Shown: positions 51,674 to 60,864 of the stretch, piece by piece
How the letters are laid out: each line of letters begins with the position of its first letter
Position numbering within the stretch: the stretch's first letter is position 1
NCBI GenBank assembly: GCA_945902805.1
Contig: CAMDMZ010000012.1
Coordinates: forward strand, 1 to 64,000
Origin: Propionivibrio dicarboxylicus
GTDB lineage: Bacteria; Pseudomonadota; Gammaproteobacteria; Burkholderiales; Rhodocyclaceae
Direction of reading: 5' to 3'
DNA length: 64,000 bases
Position numbers and translations under genes: made by a program
Notes under the pieces: model-generated
Seen by the model: the letters and a program-made list of their open reading frames with translations, nothing else
Told to the model about the DNA's origin: nothing
Databases searched by the model: none

Positions 51674-54600
51674 TCAGCGTGCCGGCTTCGCCAGCCACTT
51701 CAACAATGTGTCGTAAAGCCTGTCTGGATCGACCGGCTTGCTGATGTGGTCATCCATGCCGGCATCCAGGCAGACCTGACGATCCTCATCAAAGGCATTC
51801 GCCGTCATGGCCAGAATGGGGGTCCGGGCGTAACCGGGCAGCGCGCGGATTATCCGTGTTGCCTCGACCCCATTCATCTGCGGCATCTGCATATCCATCA
51901 GGATCAGGTCATAGTGGCTGCGCTGCGCCATGGCGACCGCGACCCCGCCGTCCTCAGCCAGTTCCACGGTCAGACCGACATCTTCCAGCAGGCCGCGCGA
52001 AACCTCCTGGTTGACGGGTTCGTCTTCCGCCAGCAGGACGCGCGCCCCGGCATGACGGGTCTGGAGTTGCGCTTCTGCCGACTCCTTGGCAAAAGTCGGT
52101 GCTGGCGGGACGGCGTCCGTCGTCTTGCCCAGTCGCACGGTAAGCCAGAAGCGACTTCCCTGCCCCGGCGTGCTGGCGACGCCGACATCTCCCCCCATCA
52201 GTTCAGCCAGACGTCGGCTGATCACCAAGCCCAGGCCGGTACCGCCGTATTTTCGGGTCATTGAACCATCGGCCTGCTCGAACGCGGTAAACAGGCGTTG
52301 CTGATCTTCCGGGCTGATGCCGATGCCGGTATCCAGCACCTCACAACGCAGCAACACATCGGCGGGAGTTTCTTCGAGCTTCACGATACGCACGGTGATG
52401 GAGCCTTGGGCGGTGAACTTGACGGCGTTGCCGGTCAGATTGAGCAGAATCTGACCCAGGCGTAGCGGGTCGCCCATGAACGTTTGCCGGGCGATGGTCG
52501 ATGGGAGATCAACCAGCAGGGTCAGCCCTTTTTCCGCAGCCCTCTGCCCGACCATGCTCATCAGGTTCTCCAGCACCAGACTGAACTTGAAGCTGACCCG
52601 CCCCAACGTGAGGCGTTCGGCCTCGATCTTGGAGATGTCCAGGATGTCATTGATGACGGAAAGCAGATGATGGGAGGCGTTGTCGATCTTGGTCAACTTA
52701 TCCACCAGTTGTGGTTCGGTCGCCCGGCGCAGCGCCAGGCTGGTCATTCCCATGATGGCGTTCATGGGGGTGCGCAGTTCGTGACTCATGTTGGCCAGAA
52801 ACTGGCTCTTGGCGCGATTGGCGGCTTCAGCAGCGTCCTTGGCGATGGAGAGTTCCGTCGTCCGTGTTTCGACCAGTTCTACAAGATGGTGACGGTGTTG
52901 TTCGAGTTCCGCCTCGGCCTTCTTGCGCTCGGTAATGTCCTGCAGCAGCCCCGTGATGCGGACAACCCGCCCGCTGGCATCACGCTCCGGAAAGGCATTG
53001 ACATAGCAGGTACGTTGCTCCCCGTCGGGGAGTTCCGCTATCAGTTCAAGCTGATAGGGCGTGCCATCACCCACTGCCTTGCTGACCGCATCAAACAGCA
53101 TTTGCGTGGATGCCGGCGTGTACAACTCGGCCTGTCCCTCCAGATTCGGGACACCCAGAGCCGGATCGCGGGCAAGAATCCGGAACATTTCAGGCGACCA
53201 CGTCACACGATCGGTATCGACCTCCCACTCGAAGCTGGCCATGTGTGCCAAGCTTTCCGTACGTTCCATCATGGTCTTGTGGTGTTGCAGGGCTTCTTCG
53301 GCTTGCTTGCGCTTGGTGACATCATGGACGATGGAAAAAAGCAGCGACTTTCCGCCTGTTTCGACTGGCGTCGAATAGACCTCGACGTCGCGGATCTCGC
53401 CGGAAGCAAGGCGGTGCTGGAAGTTGAAATAGTTGCGCTCTTCGTGTAACGCTCTTTGCCGCTCCAAAGCAACGTTTTCGGGGGGCAGGGTATTGATGTC
53501 GCTGATGCGCATGCCGACCAAGGGTTGTTGCACATAGCCGTAATAGGTAACGGCGGCCTGATTGGCGGCAACGATCTCGCCACTGGCCGGATCGATGAGC
53601 AACATCACCGACTTGTTCTTTTCGAAGAAGTGACGGAACCGGGCTTCGCTTTCCTGTAATTGGCCAACGGTCGTGGCAAGCCGTGCGGCGCTACGCGACT
53701 GCATCATGAGGGTGAAGGCCAGCAGCAGGCTGACGCACAAGCCTGCTGCCAGGACCAGCTGCGAATTCGAAGTGCTCTGCGCCCCATTGAGGGTGGGTAG
53801 CGCAGATGCTGTCAGGAACCACGGTTGTCCGGCAATCTCCAATTTTCGACTGGCGCGGAATGGATTTGTCTGGTCGCTACCAACCGCCTCGTTCGAAAAC
53901 AGCAATGACGCTGGTTCGGCAAGTTCGCCATCGTAGACCGAGAAGGCAATCCGACCGACAAGGCTCGGCAGGTCGCGTTCGATCAGGGAGGACATCATGT
54001 CTTTCATCCGCAGTGGCGAATACGCCCAGCCAACGAGATCGTCCCGACGATGACTTTCACGGGTTGACGCCTGACCACCCATCGAATCACCACGGTAGAT
54101 TGGCTGATACAGCAGGACGCCGGGCTGGACATCCTGGTCGGTTTCCTGAACCAGGGTCACCCTGCCAGACAGGGCGACCGCGCCGCTCATCCAGGCTCGT
54201 TCCATCGCACGCTGCCGCACGGCTTCCGAGTACATGTCGTAGCCGAATGCCCGCTGGTTTCTCCAGTCGAAAGGTTCGAGATAGATGATGGAGGAGTAGT
54301 GCTGGCGCTCACCCGGAGGACGCACGACATAGTCCGGGAACCCTTCGGTGCGAATCGAGAGGAGGTGGTAGCCAAGTGCCTCGGGCGGGATCAGCTTTGA
54401 AAAGCCTACGCCCTGTATACCGGGGTAACGCTCATCCAGTTTCAGTGAGGCGACGAAGACTTTGAATTCGGCACGCGATACCTCCCTGCCGGTCTGGCGA
54501 TTGGCGGAAAACAGGCCGACCGCCCCGCGCAAAACCTGAGCGTTTGCCTTCATTCGCTGCCGGATGCTGTCTGCCGTTTGATCGAGCAGGAGTTCGAATT

Positions 54601-54754
54601 CGATTCGGGCGCTGTCCTCTTCCTGATGACGCACGACCTGCCACACCATGATGGTGAGCAAGATGCCGCCAAGCAACACCGCAGCGGGGCCAAGATAGCC
54701 CCTCATCCACGATATGCGTCTGGAACTCAAGCTATTCTCTGTAGCCAAGGCCAT
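51674..54754 (-). CDS. CHASE-domain hybrid histidine kinase
   Basis: This protein has about 1026 residues when started at [19 protein letters not shown], which is preceded by a G-rich Shine-Dalgarno-like sequence. It has a membrane helix (about 20-42), a periplasmic CHASE domain (about 70-260; [40 protein letters not shown]) and a second helix (about 330-350). Two PAS domains and HisKA ([20 protein letters not shown]) follow. The ATPase has [19 protein letters not shown] and [14 protein letters not shown] repeat-derived linker AVPPAPTF precedes a receiver ([11 protein letters not shown]). The ligand is unknown; CHASE domains bind small molecules. It is a third member of the kinase set with the same linker. 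Confidence 0.92.
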   Translation of the reverse strand: MALATENSLSSRRISWMRGYLGPAAVLLGGILLTIMVWQVVRHQEEDSARIEFELLLDQTADSIRQRMKANAQVLRGAVGLFSANRQTGREVSRAEFKVFVASLKLDERYPGIQGVGFSKLIPPEALGYHLLSIRTEGFPDYVVRPPGERQHYSSIIYLEPFDWRNQRAFGYDMYSEAVRQRAMERAWMSGAVALSGRVTLVQETDQDVQPGVLLYQPIYRGDSMGGQASTRESHRRDDLVGWAYSPLRMKDMMSSLIERDLPSLVGRIAFSVYDGELAEPASLLFSNEAVGSDQTNPFRASRKLEIAGQPWFLTASALPTLNGAQSTSNSQLVLAAGLCVSLLLAFTLMMQSRSAARLATTVGQLQESEARFRHFFEKNKSVMLLIDPASGEIVAANQAAVTYYGYVQQPLVGMRISDINTLPPENVALERQRALHEERNYFNFQHRLASGEIRDVEVYSTPVETGGKSLLFSIVHDVTKRKQAEEALQHHKTMMERTESLAHMASFEWEVDTDRVTWSPEMFRILARDPALGVPNLEGQAELYTPASTQMLFDAVSKAVGDGTPYQLELIAELPDGEQRTCYVNAFPERDASGRVVRITGLLQDITERKKAEAELEQHRHHLVELVETRTTELSIAKDAAEAANRAKSQFLANMSHELRTPMNAIMGMTSLALRRATEPQLVDKLTKIDNASHHLLSVINDILDISKIEAERLTLGRVSFKFSLVLENLMSMVGQRAAEKGLTLLVDLPSTIARQTFMGDPLRLGQILLNLTGNAVKFTAQGSITVRIVKLEETPADVLLRCEVLDTGIGISPEDQQRLFTAFEQADGSMTRKYGGTGLGLVISRRLAELMGGDVGVASTPGQGSRFWLTVRLGKTTDAVPPAPTFAKESAEAQLQTRHAGARVLLAEDEPVNQEVSRGLLEDVGLTVELAEDGGVAVAMAQRSHYDLILMDMQMPQMNGVEATRIIRALPGYARTPILAMTANAFDEDRQVCLDAGMDDHISKPVDPDRLYDTLLKWLAKPAR
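52090..52114 (+). repeat. Dispersed 25-bp repeat, copy 12 (CHASE kinase linker)
   Basis: CAAAA + GTCGGTGCTGGCGGGACGGC (first base differs). It encodes A-V-P-P-A-P-T-F between ATPase and receiver; flanking residues differ from the other two kinases. Confidence 0.88.
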
Positions 54755-54970
54755 TCGAGCCCCCCAATTCACAGCCACTTCAGCTGCCCCCTTCAAGAGA
54801 AAGCATACTCTTTCCGCCTGGAGTTAGTATGTCTTTCGTAGTATTTCCACGAACGCTGGGAGCGTCGTTGTTATGTTCCTGAACGCCGGCAATCAGGGAC
54901 ATTCCGGCTGTTCTGAAGGGCAGTCGTGGCTGGCTACGAATGACCGGAGTTGGCCGCTTGAAGCCATCCA

Positions 54971-54995
54971 CAAAAGTCGGTGCTGGCGGGACGGC
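54971..54995 (+). repeat. Dispersed 25-bp repeat, copy 13 (intergenic)
   Basis: CAAAA + GTCGGTGCTGGCGGGACGGC, followed by GGTTGC as in copy 6. It ends 29 bases from the lysE-family stop codon in the 270-base gap before the kinase gene; no gene was seen in that gap. Confidence 0.88.
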
Positions 54996-55024
54996 GGTTG
55001 CCGAGGAATTGCTAGGCGATTCGA

Positions 55025-55642
55025 TCACAGCAGAGCTTGGCGCCCACCGAGCACAACCAGGAAGAGGCCGCAAACCTGCTCGATCGTTTTCTTGCTGCGT
55101 CGATACAACTCGGCCATCCGCTCCGCCGACAGGGCCAGTGCCACGCAGCCATACCAAAGGATGGCGATGACGCCGACCGTTGCTATCAGCGCCAAAAGCG
55201 TCGCCGACGAAGCATTTGCCGGAACGGCGCCCGAGAACACCGAGGCATAGAACGCCATGGATTTTGGATTTGCCAGATTGGTAACGATCCCGTCGCGCAG
55301 GGCAGAGTGCAAGGTGTTTCCTGACGTGGCGATGTCTCGCGGCCGCAGGGGTTGGGCGGACCGCCGCAGCAATTGAAGGCCAAACCACATCAGATACGCG
55401 GCGCCGAGAAGCTTTATCGACCAGCCCAACCACGGTAGAGTCGCCATGAGCATACTCAATCCAAACAGGGCCAGGGTCGCCCAGAGCGTATTGACCATCG
55501 CTATGCCGAACACCATGGCAAGGGCTTCGGCGCGTGAGGACGAAATCGCGCGATGGCTCACCGCCACGAAATTCGGGCCGGGACTCATGACGCCCGCCAG
55601 GCAAACGGCTGCGGCAGAAAAAACGGCGGTGGTATCCAGCAT
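55025..55642 (-). CDS. LysE/RhtB family amino-acid exporter
   Basis: This 205-residue membrane protein has about six helices. The family signature is near the N-terminus (AAVCLAGVMSPGPNFVAVSH), with later GFGIAM-like VFGIAMVNTLWATLALFG, WFGLQLLRR and GIVTNLANPKSMAFYASVF. It would export an amino acid or homoserine lactone-like compound; the substrate cannot be read from sequence. It is a single gene, with the phosphofructokinase gene upstream on the same strand about 50 bases away. Confidence 0.9.
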   Translation of the reverse strand: MLDTTAVFSAAAVCLAGVMSPGPNFVAVSHRAISSSRAEALAMVFGIAMVNTLWATLALFGLSMLMATLPWLGWSIKLLGAAYLMWFGLQLLRRSAQPLRPRDIATSGNTLHSALRDGIVTNLANPKSMAFYASVFSGAVPANASSATLLALIATVGVIAILWYGCVALALSAERMAELYRRSKKTIEQVCGLFLVVLGGRQALL

Positions 55643-55695
55643 GAAAACCTCTAATTCAACACAGATGAGTCCGGCAGCGACCGATCAACTCCCGC

Positions 55696-56814
55696 TCAGT
55701 CGCCGAAATTGGTACCGACCCGGCGTGCGCTGCCGATCCAGGAATGGTTGTGCGGCACGGTTTTGACCTTGCCCGCAACATCTTCGATTTTGACTGGAGT
55801 GGTGCCGCCGCCCTTGGTGGCTACCATCACGCCATACGTGCCTTTTGCAATCAAATCGGCGCACGCGGTACCCAGGCGTGTGGCTAACAGGCGATCACCA
55901 GCGGACGGGGCGCCGCCGCGCTGCACATGGCCGAGAATCGTGACCCGGGCTTCAAGTCCGGTCAGGACTTCCAGGCGCTTGGCGAGCCGGAGCGTACGGT
56001 CGGCGTAGAGCAGTTCGGCCGCCTCATCGTCTGTCTTGGGTTTGTCCTGGCCTCTATTAGCGGATTTTTTGCCATTGGCCTTGGCGGCGGCAATCGTGGC
56101 CAAATCCTGCTTCGACATGGCTCCCTCAGCCATGGCGACAATCGAAAACGGGCTGCCGCCGCGTGCCCGTGCCCGAATCGCATCGGCGACGCTTTCGACG
56201 TCGTAGGGAATTTCAGGAATCAAGACGACGTCTGCGCCCCCGGCGATACCGGCACCGAGCGTCAGCCAGCCGGCGCTGTGGCCCATGATTTCGACGACGA
56301 TGATCCGGTGATGGCTGTGCGCCGTGCTGTGCAGGCGATCGATGGCTTCGGTAGCAATGCCCAGCGCGGTATCGAAGCCAAAGGTGCTGTCGGTCCCGGC
56401 AACATCGTTATCGATGGTCTTTGGCAGGGTGATGACATTGAGCCCCATTTGCTTGAGGCGCAGGGCGTTTTTCAAGGTGCCGCCGCCGCCGAGGCAGACC
56501 AGGCAGTCGAGATGATTGGCATGGTAATTGTCGGCGATGGCATCGAGCATATTCAGCATCTTGCCGCCGACCGGCATCTTGTGCGGCTTGTCGCGGCTGG
56601 TGCCCAGAATCGTGCCGCCGATCGTGAGAATGCCGGAGAGATTGCTCCGATCGAGCGGCATGGTGCGGTTTTCCATCAGGCCACGAAATCCGTCGCGGAA
56701 GCCGACAATGTTCATGTCGTAATAGCCAAGTACCGCCTTGCCGACACCCCGGATAGCTGCGTTGAGGCCGGGGCTGTCGCCCCCCGCCGTAAGAATGCCG
56801 ACGGACTTATTCAT
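55696..56814 (-). CDS. 6-phosphofructokinase (group III, probably ATP-dependent)
   Basis: This 372-residue enzyme has the phosphofructokinase fold: [34 protein letters not shown] and the catalytic [20 protein letters not shown]. The diagnostic residues are Gly at the ATP/PPi-selecting position (GGGGT, where PPi enzymes have Asp) and Lys in PKTIDND. This combination is associated with group III ATP-dependent enzymes. An insert rich in Lys, Asn and Gly ([15 protein letters not shown]) interrupts the C-terminal half. Activity with PPi cannot be excluded without assay. Confidence 0.88.
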   Translation of the reverse strand: MNKSVGILTAGGDSPGLNAAIRGVGKAVLGYYDMNIVGFRDGFRGLMENRTMPLDRSNLSGILTIGGTILGTSRDKPHKMPVGGKMLNMLDAIADNYHANHLDCLVCLGGGGTLKNALRLKQMGLNVITLPKTIDNDVAGTDSTFGFDTALGIATEAIDRLHSTAHSHHRIIVVEIMGHSAGWLTLGAGIAGGADVVLIPEIPYDVESVADAIRARARGGSPFSIVAMAEGAMSKQDLATIAAAKANGKKSANRGQDKPKTDDEAAELLYADRTLRLAKRLEVLTGLEARVTILGHVQRGGAPSAGDRLLATRLGTACADLIAKGTYGVMVATKGGGTTPVKIEDVAGKVKTVPHNHSWIGSARRVGTNFGD

Positions 56815-56896
56815 GCTGGCTGCTCCTCAGTAAATGAACTGCCAGCCTACCATTGCTGGTTGTTGAACACCAACCGATCGGCACATTGTTGCTGGC

Positions 56897-58300
56897 TCAG
56901 GGTTCAACGACCGGCAGCGTGAGGATCGCGCGTAAGCCGCCCAAGGGCGAGTCGGCAAGCTCCAGTTGTCCGCCGTACAAGTGCGCCAGGTCGTCGACAA
57001 TCGATAGTCCAAGACCGCTCCCGGCAACCTGCTCGTCGGCGCGAACGCCACGCCCAATCACGGTTTCACGCTGTACGACAGAAAGCCCGGAACCATCGTC
57101 GTCTATCGTGATCGTCAGCAGAGATCCGTGGCTGTGCGCATGCAGTTCGACCCGGCTGCCGGCCCACTTGCAGGCGTTGTCGATCAGGTTGCCAAGCATC
57201 TCTTGCAGATCCTGAGTCTCGCCGCGAAAGCTCAAGCTCTCGGAGAATGGCTCGATTGCCAGGGCAATATTTCGTTCGGCATGAATGTGGCGCATCGCTC
57301 GCGCCAAGCCATCAATCACCGGCTGCAGCACTGTTCTCGCTCCGGGGGTACGGCTGGTCGCGGCCGCTCTGGCGCGGGCGAGATGGTAGTCAACTTGCCG
57401 GCGTGCGATGCCCACCTGATCGCCCACGAGGCGGGCCAGTTCCGCAGAGCCTTCACCCTGGCTGGCGGCGGCGTTGGCGAGCACGCTCAACGGGGTTTTG
57501 AGTGCATGGGCCAGATTGCCGGCATGCGTGCGGGCACGGGCAACGACGTCGGCGTTTTGCGCCAATACGGTGTTGAATTCCTCGATCAACGGCATGATTT
57601 CAGCGGGGAAAGTGCCTTCCAGCTGTTGCGTTTCGCCCTCACGCACCTTGCCCAGCGCAATACGCACGCGGCGTAGTGGCGCCAGTCCGATCCAGACCTG
57701 TACCAGCGCAGCAAGGATCAATCCGGTGGCGAGCACGCCGAGCGCTAGCCACAGGGTGCCGCTAAAGCGCGCAATCGGCTCGGACATGAAACGCTCATCG
57801 GCCGCCGCGATCAGGCGGAATGTGTGCTCCTTGCCATCGGCCGCATCATCGATGCCCACACTGCGCTCGACCATGCCGAGCATGCGGCCCTCCGGTCCGG
57901 CAACCCGGTGCTGATGAACTTCGCCATCAGCGGGTGTGTCGGACGGCACCGCCAGCACATGATCCCAGAGCGAACGCGAGCGTAGTTGGCCAACGGCTGA
58001 TGCACTGTCTGCGCTAGCGTCGATCAAATCGATCTGCCAGTAATAGCCGGAGTAGGGGCGACTCAAGCGCGGGTCGCTCAGTGCCAGGGCGAGTTGTGGG
58101 CGGCCCTGCGCATCCAGTGTCAATTGGGCCGTGAGTCGGTCGAGATGAGTTGTCAGCTCGGCGTGAAACTGGCTCGCCACATGTTGGTGAAACAGATTGC
58201 TCAAGCCCCAACCGGCGACCAGAATTGACGCCGCAATCCAGAATAGAGTGCCGGCCAGCAGACGGATGCGCAGCGAGCCACGCAGCATTGCCATCTTCAT
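56897..58300 (-). CDS. Membrane sensor histidine kinase (PhoQ/QseC-like)
   Basis: This 467-residue kinase has membrane helices at about 12-35 and 184-207 enclosing a periplasmic sensor of ~150 residues. HAMP is followed by a H-box GNLAHALKTPLSVLANAAAS of the PhoQ type. ATPase motifs are NLIDNACKWAG, DDDGSGL and GSGLGLSIVDDLAHLYGG. Its start overlaps the response regulator stop (ATGA). It lies in an operon with an OmpR-type regulator and PepSY protein, divergent from cytochrome and ferric-reductase-like genes, so a redox, iron or divalent-cation cue is plausible. Confidence 0.92.
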   Translation of the reverse strand: MKMAMLRGSLRIRLLAGTLFWIAASILVAGWGLSNLFHQHVASQFHAELTTHLDRLTAQLTLDAQGRPQLALALSDPRLSRPYSGYYWQIDLIDASADSASAVGQLRSRSLWDHVLAVPSDTPADGEVHQHRVAGPEGRMLGMVERSVGIDDAADGKEHTFRLIAAADERFMSEPIARFSGTLWLALGVLATGLILAALVQVWIGLAPLRRVRIALGKVREGETQQLEGTFPAEIMPLIEEFNTVLAQNADVVARARTHAGNLAHALKTPLSVLANAAASQGEGSAELARLVGDQVGIARRQVDYHLARARAAATSRTPGARTVLQPVIDGLARAMRHIHAERNIALAIEPFSESLSFRGETQDLQEMLGNLIDNACKWAGSRVELHAHSHGSLLTITIDDDGSGLSVVQRETVIGRGVRADEQVAGSGLGLSIVDDLAHLYGGQLELADSPLGGLRAILTLPVVEP

Positions 58301-58959
58301 TTGGGCGAACTGAGGCGATATCCGAGGCCGCGCACGGTGTCGATCAATCCCGCTGGCAATTTCTTGCGCAAGCGGGCGATGAAGACCTCGACCGTATTCG
58401 AGTCGCGGTCAAAATCCTGCGCGTAAATATGCTCGACCAGAGCGCTACGCGACACCACCTCGTCACGATGGTGCATCAGGTAGGCAAGCACGCGGTACTC
58501 GTGGCTGGTCAGCGTCAGGACTTGCCCGGCTACCGTGGCGCGGCTGTTGCGCGTGTCCAGCGTCAGCAGGCCGCAAACCAGTTCGGCGCTGGCATGACCG
58601 CCGGCGCGACGAATCAGTGCCCGCAGTCGGGCCAGCAGCTCTTCCATGTGGAAAGGCTTGGTCAGGTAGTCGTCGGCGCCAGCGTCGATGCCGGCCACTT
58701 TTTCATGCCAGCCATCGCGGGCGGTGAGGATCAACACCGGCATGCGGCGATCGGTCGCACGCCATTTGCGCAGCACTGTGATGCCATCCATCTGCGGAAG
58801 ACCCAGATCGAGAATCACCGCGTCGTAGGGTTCGGTGTCGCCCATGAAGTGGCCATCGAGACCATTGCTTGCGACGTCCACCGCGTAGTCGGCGGCGGTG
58901 ATGGCTGCAGCCAGTTGCGCGCTCAAGGTCGGTTCATCTTCGACAATCAGGATGCGCAT
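58297..58959 (-). CDS. OmpR/PhoP-family response regulator
   Basis: This 220-residue protein has a receiver domain (RILIVEDEPTLSAQL, phospho-Asp in AVILDLGLPQMDG, Lys in YLTKPFHMEELLARL). The winged-helix DNA-binding domain is LTLTSHEYRVLAYLMHHRDE, with SNTVEVFIARLRKKL and IDTVRGLGYRL. It is partner of the kinase downstream (4-base overlap). Its ATG overlaps the PepSY stop by one base. It probably regulates its own operon and the divergent haem genes. Confidence 0.95.
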   Translation of the reverse strand: MRILIVEDEPTLSAQLAAAITAADYAVDVASNGLDGHFMGDTEPYDAVILDLGLPQMDGITVLRKWRATDRRMPVLILTARDGWHEKVAGIDAGADDYLTKPFHMEELLARLRALIRRAGGHASAELVCGLLTLDTRNSRATVAGQVLTLTSHEYRVLAYLMHHRDEVVSRSALVEHIYAQDFDRDSNTVEVFIARLRKKLPAGLIDTVRGLGYRLSSPK

Positions 58960-59324
58960 CAGTGGGTGTCTCCCGCGCGAGGTTTCCGAGTGAGTAGGCG
59001 GCCATCCTTGGCGTCAACCTTGAGTTTGATCAGGTTACCGCCGGCCCGCAGAACTTTGACCTCGTAGATCCAGCGTTCGTGACCATGTCCATGTCCGCGT
59101 TCGAGTTCGACGTCGATTACCTGCCCAGGGTATTCGCGCTCAACCCGTTCGAGGATGGTACGCAGCGGCAACACTTCACCCGCTTCCAGCGCCTGGCGCG
59201 CCCGGTCGTGATCGTCGTCGGCGCGGCTGCTGCCAGGGCCGAAAATGGCGTTGACAGCCAGCAGGGCGAGCAGCCATGCGCGCCAGGAGTGTGGCCAGCG
59301 GTGATTTGTGCGTCGATAGTGCAT
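58959..59324 (-). CDS. PepSY-domain periplasmic protein
   Basis: This 121-residue protein has a signal peptide (after Arg/His-rich start, LLALLAVNAIFGPGSSRA-DDD). The PepSY domain follows (ALEAGEVLPLRTILERVERE, VIDVELERGHGHGHERWIYE, KVDAKDGRLLTRKP). A short His-Gly run (HGHGHE) could bind metal. PepSY proteins often accompany iron-uptake and reductase systems and may modulate the sensor kinase encoded in the same operon. Confidence 0.88.
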   Translation of the reverse strand: MHYRRTNHRWPHSWRAWLLALLAVNAIFGPGSSRADDDHDRARQALEAGEVLPLRTILERVEREYPGQVIDVELERGHGHGHERWIYEVKVLRAGGNLIKLKVDAKDGRLLTRKPRAGDTH

Positions 59325-59465
59325 AGCAAAAGTCCCGATTTTTCGCTGCAGTCGGCCACTTTATAGGCGGGCCAAGCTGAACGCAGGATGAACGACCGGT
59401 TCAGGTTTCATTCAGCCAGGCCCGCTCATAGTACGCCTCACATTGAACCCACCGAGGAGCACAGC

Positions 59466-59888
59466 ATGCGTCAAAAACTCACCCTTACTTTGCTTGCCGC
59501 CGGGCTGGCTTTGGCCATGTCGGGAGCAAGTAGCGCCGGTCCGCGCGAGGATCAATTGGCCACCTATGCCAGTGCCGCCAAGTCGGCCAATCCGACCTTC
59601 ACCCGTTTTGCGGTCGAACGTGGCAAGACGCTGCACACGCAAGCTTTCGCCAGCGGAAAAGCGGATACCCCGGCCTGTACCACGTGCCATGGCAAAGAAC
59701 CACGTGCGGCGGGACGTACTCCGGCCGGCAAGGCCATCGAGCCCATGGCGCTCTCGGCGTCGCCCAATCGCTACACCGATCCGGCGAAAGTGGAAAAGTG
59801 GTTCAAGCGCAATTGCAACGAAGTCCTTGGCCGCGACTGCAGTGCGCAGGAAAAGGGCGACTGGCTGAGCTTCATGCTCACTCAGTAA
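59466..59888 (+). CDS. SHP/DUF1924-type monohaem cytochrome c
   Basis: This 140-residue exported cytochrome has signal peptide MRQKLTLTLLAAGLALAMSG-ASSA. A single haem-binding motif CTTCHG and the DUF1924 pattern (ATYASAAKSANPTFTRFAVERG, ALSASPNRYTDPAKVEKWFK, CNEVLGRDCSAQEKGDW) match sphaeroides haem protein (SHP) relatives. SHP binds oxygen and other small ligands at a high-spin haem. It is co-directional with a diheme cytochrome and a membrane reductase gene, the known SHP-DHC-cytochrome b arrangement. Confidence 0.9.
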   Translation: MRQKLTLTLLAAGLALAMSGASSAGPREDQLATYASAAKSANPTFTRFAVERGKTLHTQAFASGKADTPACTTCHGKEPRAAGRTPAGKAIEPMALSASPNRYTDPAKVEKWFKRNCNEVLGRDCSAQEKGDWLSFMLTQ

Positions 59889-59914
59889 GGCAGCGATACA
59901 AAAAGGAATTCACC

Positions 59915-60418
59915 ATGAAAATCACAACAAAAATCCCCACGCGTCCGTTGGTCCTTGGCCTGCTGGTACTCGGTTTTTCGGCGATCGTTCTCGGACGTGC
60001 CCAAGCTGGCGGTGGCCACTTTTACTCACCAGTGGCCGATCCGGTCGTCAAGGAGGAGTGCGGTAGTTGCCATCTGGCGTTTGCCCCGTCCATGCTGCCG
60101 GCCAGTTCATGGAAACGCATGATGGGCGAATTGAAAAACCACTTCGGCGACGACGCCAGCGTTGACGCGGCGACGGCCAAACAGATCACCGACTATCTTG
60201 TCGCCAATGCGGCCGATACCGGTGGCCGTCGCTTCAGCGAAAAACTGCTGCGTGGTGTCTCGGTCGCGAGTGCGCCGCAACGCATCACCGAATTACCCAA
60301 ATGGGTCAGCGAGCATCGCAAAGTCCCCGATTGGGAATGGCGGCACAAGGATGTTCGGACCAAAGCCAACTGCGTTGCCTGCCACGCCGACGCCGCACGT
60401 GGTTACTACGACGAATGA
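59915..60418 (+). CDS. Diheme cytochrome c (DHC)
   Basis: This 167-residue protein starts at MKITTKIPTRPLVLGLLVLG with a signal peptide (to about 32, GRAQA-GG). Two haem c motifs are present: CGSCHLAFAP (about residue 50) and CVACHADAARG near the C-terminus, with SSWKRMMGELKNHFGDDASV between. DHC is an electron donor to SHP. It follows SHP with a 26-base gap and precedes the PepSY gene. Confidence 0.9.
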   Translation: MKITTKIPTRPLVLGLLVLGFSAIVLGRAQAGGGHFYSPVADPVVKEECGSCHLAFAPSMLPASSWKRMMGELKNHFGDDASVDAATAKQITDYLVANAADTGGRRFSEKLLRGVSVASAPQRITELPKWVSEHRKVPDWEWRHKDVRTKANCVACHADAARGYYDE

Positions 60419-60447
60419 CATTTCCTGAATAAATCGAGGCCTACATC

Positions 60448-60858
60448 ATGAAACCAACAACGATCATTTCTTCTCTCGCCGTGATCGGCACGCTCGCCGC
60501 CGCCGGCATTTTCTTCACGCCTTCGCTGGCTGCAGACAGCAGCACGGCACCGCTCGCCGAGCGTCAGTGGCTCTCCATTCCGCAGGTACATGAGAAGCTG
60601 GAAGCCGCCGGTTACCGCCATATTGAGAAGATCGAGCGCGAACACGGTGGTTACGAGGCACGGGCGACCGATAGCCATGGCGATCGGATCAAGCTCTACG
60701 TCAATCCACAAACCGGTGCGGTGATGGATCAACGCGGTCATGGCCCCCGTGTCCGCGATGGCGGTGATGGCAGCCGTCGCAGTTCCGGCGACTGCACCAA
60801 GCGTCGCTGCCGCGACGATCTGCCACCGCCCGCCACGTCTACGCCCACGACGAGGTAA
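60448..60858 (+). CDS. PepSY-domain exported protein
   Basis: This 136-residue protein has a signal peptide (about 1-28, FFTPSLA-ADSS). The PepSY domain (about 40-95) contains WLSIPQVHEKLEAAGYRHIE, YEARATDSHGDRIKLYVNPQ and TGAVMDQRG. The C-terminal tail is basic with two Cys (SSGDCTKRRCRDDLPPP). A second PepSY protein lies across the promoter region in the regulator operon. It may bind metal or influence the ferric-reductase-like protein encoded next. Confidence 0.85.
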   Translation: MKPTTIISSLAVIGTLAAAGIFFTPSLAADSSTAPLAERQWLSIPQVHEKLEAAGYRHIEKIEREHGGYEARATDSHGDRIKLYVNPQTGAVMDQRGHGPRVRDGGDGSRRSSGDCTKRRCRDDLPPPATSTPTTR

Positions 60859-60864
60859 GCCACC

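Noticed and set aside
54797-55024. A minus-strand gene reaching from 54780 to 55604
   Set aside because: It is antisense or out of frame with the clear LysE gene and contains the repeat in frame only because the unit is open in all frames.
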